Positions 24,645 to 31,531 of a stretch of DNA of 31,531 nt are shown here, one piece after another. This DNA comes from a virus. Made by a program: the position numbers and the translations under genes. Position 1 is the first letter of the stretch; the number at the start of each line of letters is the position of its first letter. The stretch lies in IMG/VR virus record IMGVR_UViG_3300010158_000216, positions 1 to 31,531 of that record, one strand, 5' to 3'. A model generated the notes under the pieces. That model saw only the letters and a program-made list of their open reading frames with translations, had not been told where the DNA came from and ran no database searches.

Positions 24645-25847
24645 ATGAAAGAAATGAATGAAAAATGTAACGTATTCTACTTTAGCCTAGAGCCATACAA
24701 AGCTAGATATACATATCAACTAAGTACAAAATGGATGCCAGATGCATTCGCATTACAAAGTGATAAAATTAATTTTATCGATGTTCCTGGTGAATTTAAT
24801 GAAGATCAGGAAATTAAAGTCGGAGCAGTATTAGATGCTGTAGGTAGAGGTAAGTATGCAATGAGCCAATGTGCTAACTTTTTAGATATGCTTAATAAAG
24901 ATATCGTAAAAGATAATGATATTGTATTTTTGCAAGACTTTTGGACTCCTGGTATTGAAAGCTTATTTTACGCCTTAGATTTATACGGTTATAAAAATAT
25001 TAAGTTTTATGCTCGTAATTGGGCTCAATCTTCTGATGAATATGATTTTACCTTTGATATGAGAAAGTGGATGAGACATTACGAATTGGGGCTAGATGCA
25101 CGTTTAAGTGGTATGTTTGTAGGAAGTACTTTACATAGAGATCTTTTGCGTCAAGATGGTTATACTTGCCCAATACATGTTGTATCAATGCCTGTTTCGG
25201 AAGAAGAAATAAGAAGCAAAGTTCCTAATTGGAAAGAAAAAGCAAGTGAAGCTAAAAAGAATGTGGTTATGTTTTCATCTAGATTAGATAAAGAAAAAAA
25301 TCCATTCTTTATGCTTGAGGTAGCAAAGGTATTCTTAAAAAATAATCCGGATTTTGAATGGCACATAACTACATCAGGAAAAGTATTAAGAAGTTCACTT
25401 CCTGGCGTAATGGATGCTTTTAGATCATATGCTAAAGAAGAACCTAGATTTAAATTAATGGAAGGTCTTTCTAAAGAAGAGTATTATGAAGAATTGGCAT
25501 CTAATATGATTATGTTTAATTCGTCTTTACAAGATTGGGTATCATTTACAATAGTAGAAGGTACGGCATTTGGTATTGATGTAGTATATCCTAATTTTAG
25601 AGGATTTCCAGAGCAAGTCCCGGCAAATAGAATGTATGTTCCTTTTGATGTAGATTCAGCAATTGAAGTATTAGATAATACAATTAAAGATATGTATTAT
25701 AGTGGTAGCACTAATTATGGTATTGTTGAGAAGAGTGATTTAGGAAGAAGAACAGAAGCTTGGATAGTAGCTAATAATCCTGAATTTGAATTAAATATTT
25801 GGCACGAGTCCGAATTATGTAAACACTTATTAAAAACATCTAAATAA
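24645..25847 (+). CDS. GT-B glycosyltransferase (GT4-like)
   Basis: This 400-residue protein is read from ATG 24645. An in-frame TTG at 24618 would add nine residues but lies inside the promoter spacer. The N-terminal Rossmann-like half contains NVFYFSLEPYKARYTYQLS and DIVFLQDFWTPGIES. The C-terminal half begins NVVMFSSRLDKEKNPFFMLE, the usual start of the donor-sugar domain, then WHITTSGK, and ends with MIMFNSSLQDWVSFTIVEGT followed by AFG, where the 'S-x-x-E-x-x-A-x-G' block binds the nucleotide sugar. No membrane segment is seen, so it acts in the cytoplasm. Possible acceptors are modified bases in phage DNA, or host surface sugar precursors. The GT-B fold is fairly secure; donor and acceptor are unknown. 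Confidence 0.8.
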   Translation: MKEMNEKCNVFYFSLEPYKARYTYQLSTKWMPDAFALQSDKINFIDVPGEFNEDQEIKVGAVLDAVGRGKYAMSQCANFLDMLNKDIVKDNDIVFLQDFWTPGIESLFYALDLYGYKNIKFYARNWAQSSDEYDFTFDMRKWMRHYELGLDARLSGMFVGSTLHRDLLRQDGYTCPIHVVSMPVSEEEIRSKVPNWKEKASEAKKNVVMFSSRLDKEKNPFFMLEVAKVFLKNNPDFEWHITTSGKVLRSSLPGVMDAFRSYAKEEPRFKLMEGLSKEEYYEELASNMIMFNSSLQDWVSFTIVEGTAFGIDVVYPNFRGFPEQVPANRMYVPFDVDSAIEVLDNTIKDMYYSGSTNYGIVEKSDLGRRTEAWIVANNPEFELNIWHESELCKHLLKTSK

Positions 25848-25848
25848 T

Positions 25849-26313
25849 ATGAAAACTAAAATACCATTCACACATAAGAATCTTGTTATTTCAGATATTA
25901 GAAAGATAACAAAAGCTAATAATACTTATGCTAATTTAGATGTATCATATATGATTAAGTTTGAAGATCTTGCTCAAACGTTTTATCTTCCAGCAAGTGT
26001 ATTTGAAAGCACTATAGAAAAGTATTTATTGACAAAGTATTTTAATAGAACTGATATTTTGAATCTTAAATTCAATGCAGTAATTACTCCTGGATATTAT
26101 ATAAAGTATAATTCTCAGCTTAAAGAATATTCAAAGGTATCTGGAATATATACTACAGCATATCTTAATTTTCTTTCAATTGATTCAGGAAGACCGTTAG
26201 ATTTAGATGCAATACATATTGAAACTAATTGGCAAGAAACGACAGATGTCAAAATTGAAGAAGAACCTTCATATACTACATCTAAATATGATGACGATGA
26301 TTTACCATTTTAA
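25849..26313 (+). CDS. small protein with SSB-like acidic C-terminal tip
   Basis: This 154-residue protein has a beta-rich body (AQTFYLPASVFE, LKFNAVITPGYYIKYN, IYTTAYLNFLSI) compatible with an OB-like fold, a linker rich in Glu and Thr, and a final DDDDLPF. That end closely matches the DDDIPF tip by which bacterial SSB recruits replication and repair proteins, and recalls the acidic tail of T7 gp2.5. The phage's own gp32-like SSB lacks this tip. It may be a second single-stranded DNA-binding protein or a decoy that binds host SSB partners. The fold is my inference; the tip is seen directly. It starts one base after the glycosyltransferase stop. Confidence 0.6.
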   Translation: MKTKIPFTHKNLVISDIRKITKANNTYANLDVSYMIKFEDLAQTFYLPASVFESTIEKYLLTKYFNRTDILNLKFNAVITPGYYIKYNSQLKEYSKVSGIYTTAYLNFLSIDSGRPLDLDAIHIETNWQETTDVKIEEEPSYTTSKYDDDDLPF

Positions 26314-26354
26314 ACAATTAAATAACATGAAAGATTTCATTTTTTTGCTGTCAT

Positions 26355-26371
26355 CATATTTATTATAAATA
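26355..26371 (+). promoter_or_regulatory. palindromic AT element with TATAAATA
   Basis: CATATTTATTATAAATA contains the inverted pair TATTTA/TAAATA and a T4-late-type TATAAATA (26364-26371), ending 10 bases before the endonuclease ATG. Upstream, 26327-26340 forms a short AT hairpin followed by a T run, possibly a weak terminator of the previous gene. Confidence 0.35.
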
Positions 26372-26381
26372 GATATATGAT

Positions 26382-27230
26382 ATGTGCAAAACAACTTGTT
26401 TAATATGTAATAAAGAATTTTCGTATGTGAGCAATACGCATCTAAAAACTCATAACTTAACTCCTATAGAGTATAAGGCCAAATTTCCCAATGCTAGCTT
26501 TAAATCTGAGATAATAAATAAAAAATCAGGCGATAAAACCCGTGGCAAATCTTATGAGGAGTTATATGGCATCGATAATGCAAAGTTATTACGTAAAAAT
26601 AGGAGTATTGCTGCGAAAAAACAAATGAAAGATATAAATCAAATTAATATACGTCGTGAGAAATGTGGATTGCCAGAGCATTATACAATTGATCGTAAAT
26701 TAAATATGTCTATTGCAGCTAATAATGAAGATTTAAAAGAACGAAGAAGAAATACTGTCATTAATAATATAGAAAATAATAAATATCAATCTAAGATATA
26801 TGGTCGTCAAAGCAACCAAGCTAGATCAGTCATCAAAGAATATCTAAAACTTCATGATATTGATGATTCTCTATGTTATTATGATGGCGGTGGTATTACT
26901 GGGAATGAATACTATCAGATAATATATAATCCTATAACTAATAGAAAAAAGTCTATAGCTTATGATTTAGTAATAACCAAAGATTCAAAGCACTTAATTA
27001 ACATTATTATAGAAATTAATGGGCCGTGGCATTATCGATTAAATGAAGTGTTATTAGATCCCAGTGGGTCATCATGCCCATTAAAATCAAATATATATAC
27101 TAAAAAAGAGTCATATAATATAGATGCCTTAAAAATAAATAAGGCTTTGGAATTATCAGAAAAAGTTTATATATTCTGGTTAGATACGAAAGAATTAATA
27201 GAAATAAAAAATCAAATAACGTTAATATGA
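26382..27230 (+). CDS. zinc-finger EDxHD-like homing endonuclease
   Basis: This 282-residue protein begins with a zinc finger: C6-x2-C9 and H20-x3-H24 in CLICNKEFSYVSNTHLKTH, followed by LTPIEYKAKFP, a module common at the start of phage homing endonucleases. The middle is basic and helical (KTRGKSYEELYG, LRKNRSIAAKKQ), like NUMOD DNA-binding repeats. The C-terminal domain has AYDLVI (D195) and IIIEINGPWHY (E211, N213, H217), then SYNIDALKINKALE, the layout of Vsr/PD-(D/E)XK-type nucleases with a changed E-x-D. It has its own AT-rich upstream element, and its stop overlaps folE by 4 bases (ATGA). As with the element in queE, folE is a plausible target region. Nuclease activity is inferred. 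Confidence 0.78.
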   Translation: MCKTTCLICNKEFSYVSNTHLKTHNLTPIEYKAKFPNASFKSEIINKKSGDKTRGKSYEELYGIDNAKLLRKNRSIAAKKQMKDINQINIRREKCGLPEHYTIDRKLNMSIAANNEDLKERRRNTVINNIENNKYQSKIYGRQSNQARSVIKEYLKLHDIDDSLCYYDGGGITGNEYYQIIYNPITNRKKSIAYDLVITKDSKHLINIIIEINGPWHYRLNEVLLDPSGSSCPLKSNIYTKKESYNIDALKINKALELSEKVYIFWLDTKELIEIKNQITLI

Positions 27231-27844
27231 AAACAAAAAAAATATACACGGATAAAGAACGTGAAGAAGTAATCGTAAATGCTTCGGTAGAGTATGGTAA
27301 ATTTTTAACCGCACTAGGATTTGATTATAAAGAAGATCCGCATATGATAGACACACCTATGCGCGTAGCTAAATCATTTGTCAATGATCTATATAAAAGT
27401 ATGTATAGCGGTCCCCCAAAAATTACAGCATTTTCAAATACAGATAAGTATGATGGTATGGTGTTTCAAGGCAATATAGATGTAAAATCTACTTGTTCGC
27501 ATCATGCACTTCCTTTTGTAGGTAAAGCATTTGTTGCTTATTTACCTGCGCCAGATGGTAAAGTAATTGGATTAAGTAAATTAAATAGAGTAGTTGATTA
27601 TTTTTGCAGAATGCCTCAAGTCCAAGAAAATTTAACTGAACAAATAAGTGCGTATTTAGATAGAACTTGTGAAGGTAATTTAGGTGTTGCAGTTATGATT
27701 CAAGCAAATCATCAATGCGCTTGTTTAAGGGGTATACAGCACGATTCGACAATGATGACTTCTAAACTAACTGGCGCATTTAAAACAGATAATGCTACCC
27801 GGGATGAGTTTTATAAATTTATAGGATACCTTAATAATAAATAA
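27227..27844 (+). CDS. folE: GTP cyclohydrolase I
   Basis: This 205-residue type I enzyme has its zinc ligands in KSTCSHHALPF (C90, H93) and NHQCACLRG (C164), plus DTPMRVAKSF, GLSKLNRVVDYF, QENLTEQI and the final MMTSKLTGAF. It converts GTP to dihydroneopterin triphosphate, the first step of both folate and 7-deazaguanine synthesis. With QueD and QueE in the same window, the second use is more likely. It overlaps the endonuclease gene by 4 bases and the polymerase gene follows directly after its stop, so it probably shares transcripts with the DNA polymerase. Confidence 0.95.
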   Translation: MKTKKIYTDKEREEVIVNASVEYGKFLTALGFDYKEDPHMIDTPMRVAKSFVNDLYKSMYSGPPKITAFSNTDKYDGMVFQGNIDVKSTCSHHALPFVGKAFVAYLPAPDGKVIGLSKLNRVVDYFCRMPQVQENLTEQISAYLDRTCEGNLGVAVMIQANHQCACLRGIQHDSTMMTSKLTGAFKTDNATRDEFYKFIGYLNNK

Positions 27845-30394
27845 ATGTATAAGAATGTATATTATAACAGAGAACAAAATGAAGTAATTGTTTGGGACGA
27901 TAAAAAAGGTCGTCTTAATTTTAAGTATAAGAAATATGCTTATATCAAATCTCCTAATGGCAAGTTTACTGCTTTAGATGGTAATCGTGTAGAGAAAGTA
28001 TTTACTTGGGATGCTGCAGACGAACAAAGAGGTATTATTTATGAATCGGATGTTAAAGCAGAGGTAAGAACCTTAATCGATAACTATGGTGATACAGATG
28101 ATATTGCAGAAAATGTAACTACTTTATATTTTGATATCGAGGTTGCAAAAGGAGATGGTTATTCTACTCCTTGGGACGCTTCAAACGAAATTACTTCAAT
28201 TGCATTGTATGATGATAAATCTAAAGAATGGAGCGTATTATTAGTTGACAGAACCAATACGGTAGCTGACAGACATAATTCAAAATATACTTTAGAGGTA
28301 TTTTCATCAGAATCAGGATTATTACAAAGATTCTATGAATTATATTTAAAGATTCAACCCGATATCTTAACTGGATGGAATATAGATGGATTTGATATTC
28401 CTTATGTTTATAACAGAGCTAAAAAGCTATTAGGTGGAAGTGTTGCTAAGCAATTAAGTCCAGTTGGAGTAGTTAGTAAAGCATACAAGAAAGATAAGAT
28501 TGATATTGCAGGTATAACTTCATTAGATTATATGTATTTGTATAGATCATTTACTTATAATGAAGAACCTTCTTATGCTTTGGAATTTATCTCTCAAAAG
28601 GAATTGGGCAGGGGTAAGATTCAGTATGAAGGTAATTTAGATGCTTTATATAAAGCAGATTTAGATAAGTTTATTGAGTATAACATTAATGACGTTCAGC
28701 TTATTGTTGATCTTAATGATAAATTAGATTTTATTACTCTTGCAAGAAACATTGCTCATAAAGGACATGTTCCATATGAAGATGTATTTGCAGCAACTAG
28801 ATATCTTGACGGAGCCTGTTTAACTTACTTATCTCGTTTGGGAATTATCGCAACTAATAAACCTGTAAGGGAAGAAAAAGATGATGATGATGAACCTATA
28901 GGAGATAATGCTTTTGAAGGAGCATTTGTAAAAGATCCTAAACCAGGATTATATGAATGGGTATTTGATTTGGATTTAAAGGCACTATATCCTAGTTGTC
29001 AAAGAACAATAAATATTTCTCCAGAAACTAAAGTATGTAAGATTGAGAATTGGGATCATAACAAGTTTATGTCAAATGATCCTGACCAAGTTTATAAATA
29101 TAAAAATAAATCATGGAAAGGCGGTGAGCTTAGAGAATTCTTAATATCTAATAATTTTTCTATATCAGCAGTTGGAGTTGTATATGATCTTAAAGCAAAA
29201 GGATTAGTTCCTTCTATTTTAGAGAAATGGGATTCAGAAAGAACAGAATATCGTCAGCTAGCAAAAAAATATGGTGAAAGTGGTGATGAGAAGATGTATA
29301 GATTCTTTGATGCAAGACAATTAACTATGAAAATTATCTCAAACTCATTATATGGTGTTTTAGGTAATGCAGGATTTAGATTCTTTGATATTGATAATGC
29401 AGAGGGTACAACCTTAGGTGGTAAAGCAGTTATTATGCATAAAACAAATGTAGTAAATAAATGGCTTAATGATAAGATGGGTACGTCAGGTATTGATTAT
29501 GTATTATATGTTGATACAGATTCTTGTTTCTTATCTGCAATGCCTTTAATAAGAAAATTACAGAAAGCCCAAGGTAAAATATTTACGAAAGAAGAATGTG
29601 CAGGTATGACATTTAAGTTGGCGGTAGCATGTGAATCATTTATTAATTCTACGTTTGATGAATTTTCGTTATTAGCATTTAATTGTAAAGAACATCATTT
29701 CTTAACAAAGCAGGAATATGTATCTGAAACAGCTATGTGGATTGCTAAGAAACGATATGCTCAAAAAATTATATCTGAAAAAGGAACATCTATATCTCAA
29801 ATAACTAATGGTAAGAAGGAATATAAATTAGATGTAAAAGGATTGGATGTAGTAAGATCATCTTTCCCAAAAGCATTTAGAGGATTTATGTCTGGTATAT
29901 TAGTTGACATTCTTAATAAAGCAGAGAAGCAAGAAATTGTAGATAAGATATTTGAATTGAAAGATTCGATGCCCAATTTAGAAATATATGATATTATGGT
30001 TACTTCCGGTATTAAAGAATTAAGTAAATATCCTTGTAAGAAAACAGGATCAATATTTAAAACTAGACCAAAAGGAATGACAGCCCATGCTAAATCCGCA
30101 GCAAACTTTAACGATTTATTAGAGCATTTTAAAGTTAATTATATGGCTCCTATTAAAGATGGCGATAAAATTAAATGGACATACCTAAAACCCAACCAAT
30201 TAGGCATTGAAACCTGTGCTTTAACGGGCTATAATGATCCTTTGGAGATATTATCTATAGTTAAAGAAAACGTTGATTATAATGGTATCTTTGAGTCTTC
30301 CTTGAAAAATAAATTGGATGACTTTTTCTCAGCATTAGGCTGGGGCTCAGTGCCAAATAATAACAATACAAAAAAATTCTTTGATTTTGTATAA
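27845..30394 (+). CDS. 43: family B DNA polymerase (T4 gp43-like)
   Basis: This is an 849-residue replicative polymerase with both domains complete. The 3'-5' exonuclease has LYFDIE (D97, E99), GWNIDGFDIPY (D184) and YNINDV (D283). The polymerase has motif A DLKALYPS (D377), motif B KIISNSLYG (K496, N500, Y503, G504) and motif C YVDTDSC (D557, D559). Thumb residues follow, ending in KKFFDFV, a hydrophobic tip like the sliding-clamp-binding end of T4 gp43. The gene is not split and has no intron or intein. It follows folE without a gap. The stop codon overlaps a TATAAATA, a candidate promoter for the next gene. Confidence 0.96.
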   Translation: MYKNVYYNREQNEVIVWDDKKGRLNFKYKKYAYIKSPNGKFTALDGNRVEKVFTWDAADEQRGIIYESDVKAEVRTLIDNYGDTDDIAENVTTLYFDIEVAKGDGYSTPWDASNEITSIALYDDKSKEWSVLLVDRTNTVADRHNSKYTLEVFSSESGLLQRFYELYLKIQPDILTGWNIDGFDIPYVYNRAKKLLGGSVAKQLSPVGVVSKAYKKDKIDIAGITSLDYMYLYRSFTYNEEPSYALEFISQKELGRGKIQYEGNLDALYKADLDKFIEYNINDVQLIVDLNDKLDFITLARNIAHKGHVPYEDVFAATRYLDGACLTYLSRLGIIATNKPVREEKDDDDEPIGDNAFEGAFVKDPKPGLYEWVFDLDLKALYPSCQRTINISPETKVCKIENWDHNKFMSNDPDQVYKYKNKSWKGGELREFLISNNFSISAVGVVYDLKAKGLVPSILEKWDSERTEYRQLAKKYGESGDEKMYRFFDARQLTMKIISNSLYGVLGNAGFRFFDIDNAEGTTLGGKAVIMHKTNVVNKWLNDKMGTSGIDYVLYVDTDSCFLSAMPLIRKLQKAQGKIFTKEECAGMTFKLAVACESFINSTFDEFSLLAFNCKEHHFLTKQEYVSETAMWIAKKRYAQKIISEKGTSISQITNGKKEYKLDVKGLDVVRSSFPKAFRGFMSGILVDILNKAEKQEIVDKIFELKDSMPNLEIYDIMVTSGIKELSKYPCKKTGSIFKTRPKGMTAHAKSAANFNDLLEHFKVNYMAPIKDGDKIKWTYLKPNQLGIETCALTGYNDPLEILSIVKENVDYNGIFESSLKNKLDDFFSALGWGSVPNNNNTKKFFDFV

Positions 30395-30397
30395 ATA
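30390..30397 (+). promoter_or_regulatory. candidate late promoter TATAAATA
   Basis: TATAAATA overlaps the polymerase stop codon and ends 16 bases before the ATG at 30414. A second AT-rich box, CTATATATTAAAG, lies just before that ATG. It matches the T4 late consensus, but chance copies are expected in this base composition. Confidence 0.3.
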
Positions 30398-30413
30398 ATC
30401 TATATATTAAAGT

Positions 30414-30773
30414 ATGAAAGAACTAAAAACAACAATAATGGTCAAGTTATCAGTAGATGCTTGCCATAACTTTCCCTTAGCAGCAGAATTATTTCCTGAA
30501 GTAGATTTCCTAGCAGATAGACATAGACACATGTTTCATTTTAAAATTGAATGCTATGTCTCACATGACGACAGACAAATAGAATTTTTAATGCTTAAGA
30601 GAGATATATTAGATTATCTTTTAGAAACATATTATGATTATGGTACTAGAACACACGAATTTGGCGCTAGATCTTGCGAAATGCTAGCTACTGAAATTTT
30701 AAATTATTTTTCAGCAAAGCGTGTGGAAGTATGGGAAGATGATGAAAATGGTGCAGCTGTTGAAATAGTTTGA
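30414..30773 (+). CDS. second PTPS/QueD-fold protein, probably not a standard QueD
   Basis: This 119-residue protein follows the PTPS topology: first strand VKLSVDACHNFPLA with H18, then DRHRHMFHFKIECYV with H37 and H39 in the place of HGH, then IEFLMLKRDILDYLLE, SCEMLATEILNYF in the place of PTSEN, and the closing strand VEVWEDDENGAAVEI. All three zinc histidines are kept, but I see neither the catalytic Cys before the HxH nor the usual DH dyad. The QueD-like protein at 19241 shows the reverse pattern (Cys and DH kept, zinc site altered). It may be a divergent enzyme, a binding protein, or a partner subunit. It lies just after the DNA polymerase gene. Confidence 0.65.
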   Translation: MKELKTTIMVKLSVDACHNFPLAAELFPEVDFLADRHRHMFHFKIECYVSHDDRQIEFLMLKRDILDYLLETYYDYGTRTHEFGARSCEMLATEILNYFSAKRVEVWEDDENGAAVEIV

Positions 30774-30792
30774 TATACTTCACGGTCATGAT

Positions 30793-30810
30793 GATATTTA
30801 TATATAAATA
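30793..30810 (+). promoter_or_regulatory. palindromic AT element with TATAAATA
   Basis: GATATTTATATATAAATA contains the inverted pair TATTTATATATAAATA and a late-type TATAAATA (30803-30810), 5 bases before the HNH gene ATG. It is the most symmetrical of the accessory-gene upstream elements in the window. Confidence 0.4.
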
Positions 30811-30815
30811 ATATT

Positions 30816-31412
30816 ATGTTTATATCATACAGGCAATGCCCAAAATGTAATCAAGAAATACAGCAATTATCTAGCATATCTCAAGCTCGTGCAGATTATA
30901 CTAGCAAGCAGTCTATTAAACATAAAAAACTTTGTCGCAGTTGTATAGCCACAGATGTTAATAATAGACGATGGTCAATTCAAACTAATAGAGATAAACA
31001 GTCTGAACGATGGAAATCTAATAATCCTTCTAAAATTAATGGGCCATGGAATAAAGGAATACCAAGAAGCATAAAGGATCGAAATGCAATTAAAGAGTCT
31101 TTAAAAGATCGTAATACCAAAGGAGTGTTCAATCCTAATTATGGAAATCTTAAATATCATAATATAGGTAATGAATTTAAAAAATATTCTGAAAGAGTTA
31201 GAGTATTAACTGAAAGGAATCGGTATAATATATTTGGATATGACGAAACTATTAGAGGTAAAACAGGCGAATTGGGTAAATATCAAATTGATCATATTAA
31301 GTCTATTTTACAGTGTTGGAAAGAATCTATATCTGTAGAAGATGCATCATCTATATCAAATTTACAATTTATTACGTGGCAAGAAAATTTAAACCGGAGA
31401 ATATTTAAATAA
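30816..31412 (+). CDS. HNH homing endonuclease with zinc ribbon
   Basis: This 198-residue protein starts with a four-cysteine zinc ribbon (C8, C11, C40, C43). It is followed by a NUMOD3-type segment around NGPWNKGIPRS, a basic linker, and a C-terminal HNH nuclease: KYQIDHIKSI with D159 and H160, a helix with SSISNLQFIT, and WQENLNRRIF. This layout is typical of free-standing homing endonucleases in T4-like phages. It has its own AT-rich upstream element, and its stop codon overlaps the ATG of the following gene by one base (TAATG). It lies downstream of the DNA polymerase region, a frequent neighbourhood for such genes. Confidence 0.88.
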   Translation: MFISYRQCPKCNQEIQQLSSISQARADYTSKQSIKHKKLCRSCIATDVNNRRWSIQTNRDKQSERWKSNNPSKINGPWNKGIPRSIKDRNAIKESLKDRNTKGVFNPNYGNLKYHNIGNEFKKYSERVRVLTERNRYNIFGYDETIRGKTGELGKYQIDHIKSILQCWKESISVEDASSISNLQFITWQENLNRRIFK

Positions 31413-31531
31413 TGAAAACGATTTTTATCATCGACTCTAATACAATCGACTTTAAATATCTAAAAATTTGGCAACGCGAATTAGAGGATGCTATATCAGA
31501 TTATATCCTTCAGAATGGATTAAATTGTAAA
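31412..31531 (+). CDS. hypothetical protein, 3' end outside window
   Basis: ATG at 31412, sharing a base with the stop of the HNH gene, opens a frame of 40 codons that runs off the right edge. It begins MKTIFIIDSNTIDFKYLKIW with no stop. The start looks like a first beta-strand followed by an acidic helix. No family can be named from so little sequence. Coding is likely because of the tight coupling and the continuous frame. Confidence 0.5.
   Translation, partial: MKTIFIIDSNTIDFKYLKIWQRELEDAISDYILQNGLNCK

Noticed and set aside
26327-26368. Short frame before the zinc-finger endonuclease as a broken folE start
   Set aside because: It reads MKDFIFLLSSYLL and stop, with no similarity to FolE beyond Met-Lys, unlike the clear queE case.
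30791-30814. MMIFIYK micro-frame before the HNH gene as a remnant of the gene at 31412 (MKTIFIID)
   Set aside because: The resemblance covers too few residues to separate from chance in AT-rich DNA.

Overview
This window looks like a contiguous piece of a large, AT-rich, T4-like tailed phage genome (a myovirus judged from baseplate-type genes). Every convincing gene is on the + strand, most gaps are under 100 bases, and many genes overlap by 1 to 26 bases. T4-type replication proteins (gp32-like SSB, UvsX recombinase, gp41-like helicase, family B polymerase, 5' nuclease) sit beside auxiliary metabolism genes. I see no Shine-Dalgarno sequence close upstream of any start. Starts instead follow A-rich leaders or a recurrent ATAAGTTATG context. 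Together with TAnnTTTG-like -7 boxes, this suggests a Bacteroidota (for example flavobacterial) host. The host is an inference.

Layout. Bases 1-4795: four virion/baseplate genes; the first runs off the left edge. 4849-7736: a divergent family A DNA polymerase, then three accessory genes, one a 20-residue-repeat leucine-rich protein flanked by an exact 27-bp direct repeat. 7835-13955: replication and chaperone core (SSB, UvsX, GroEL, 5' nuclease, DnaB-type helicase). 14050-16603: class II ribonucleotide reductase, a small membrane protein and dUTPase. 16636-19113: three proteins of unknown function with short lysine-rich N-terminal helices, closed by a strong terminator. 19241-22514: QueD-like and QueE 7-deazaguanine enzymes, interrupted by an EDxHD endonuclease and a broken copy of the queE 5' end. 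22557-24288: a probable ADP-ribosyltransferase, an unknown protein and a nucleotidyltransferase-like protein. 24293-26313: GroES, a glycosyltransferase and a small protein with an SSB-like acidic tail. 26382-31531: a zinc-finger endonuclease, FolE, the main family B DNA polymerase, a second PTPS-fold protein, an HNH endonuclease and a gene cut by the right edge.

How it works together. FolE, QueD and QueE would convert GTP to 7-carboxy-7-deazaguanine, a precursor of 7-deazaguanine bases used by some phages to modify DNA. QueC and an inserting transglycosylase are not in the window. NrdJ and Dut supply nucleotides to the replisome, and GroEL/GroES form a complete phage chaperonin.

The strongest new signal is a two-box promoter, ATTAGG-N19-TATATT, present five times with exactly the same spacing. 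It precedes the family A polymerase, the SSB, the membrane protein/dUTPase pair, QueD and the glycosyltransferase. In three of the five, the TATATT box ends only 5-6 bases before the start codon, which predicts leaderless mRNAs and moves the glycosyltransferase start to the ATG at 24645. No tRNA, CRISPR array, integrase or insertion sequence was recognised.
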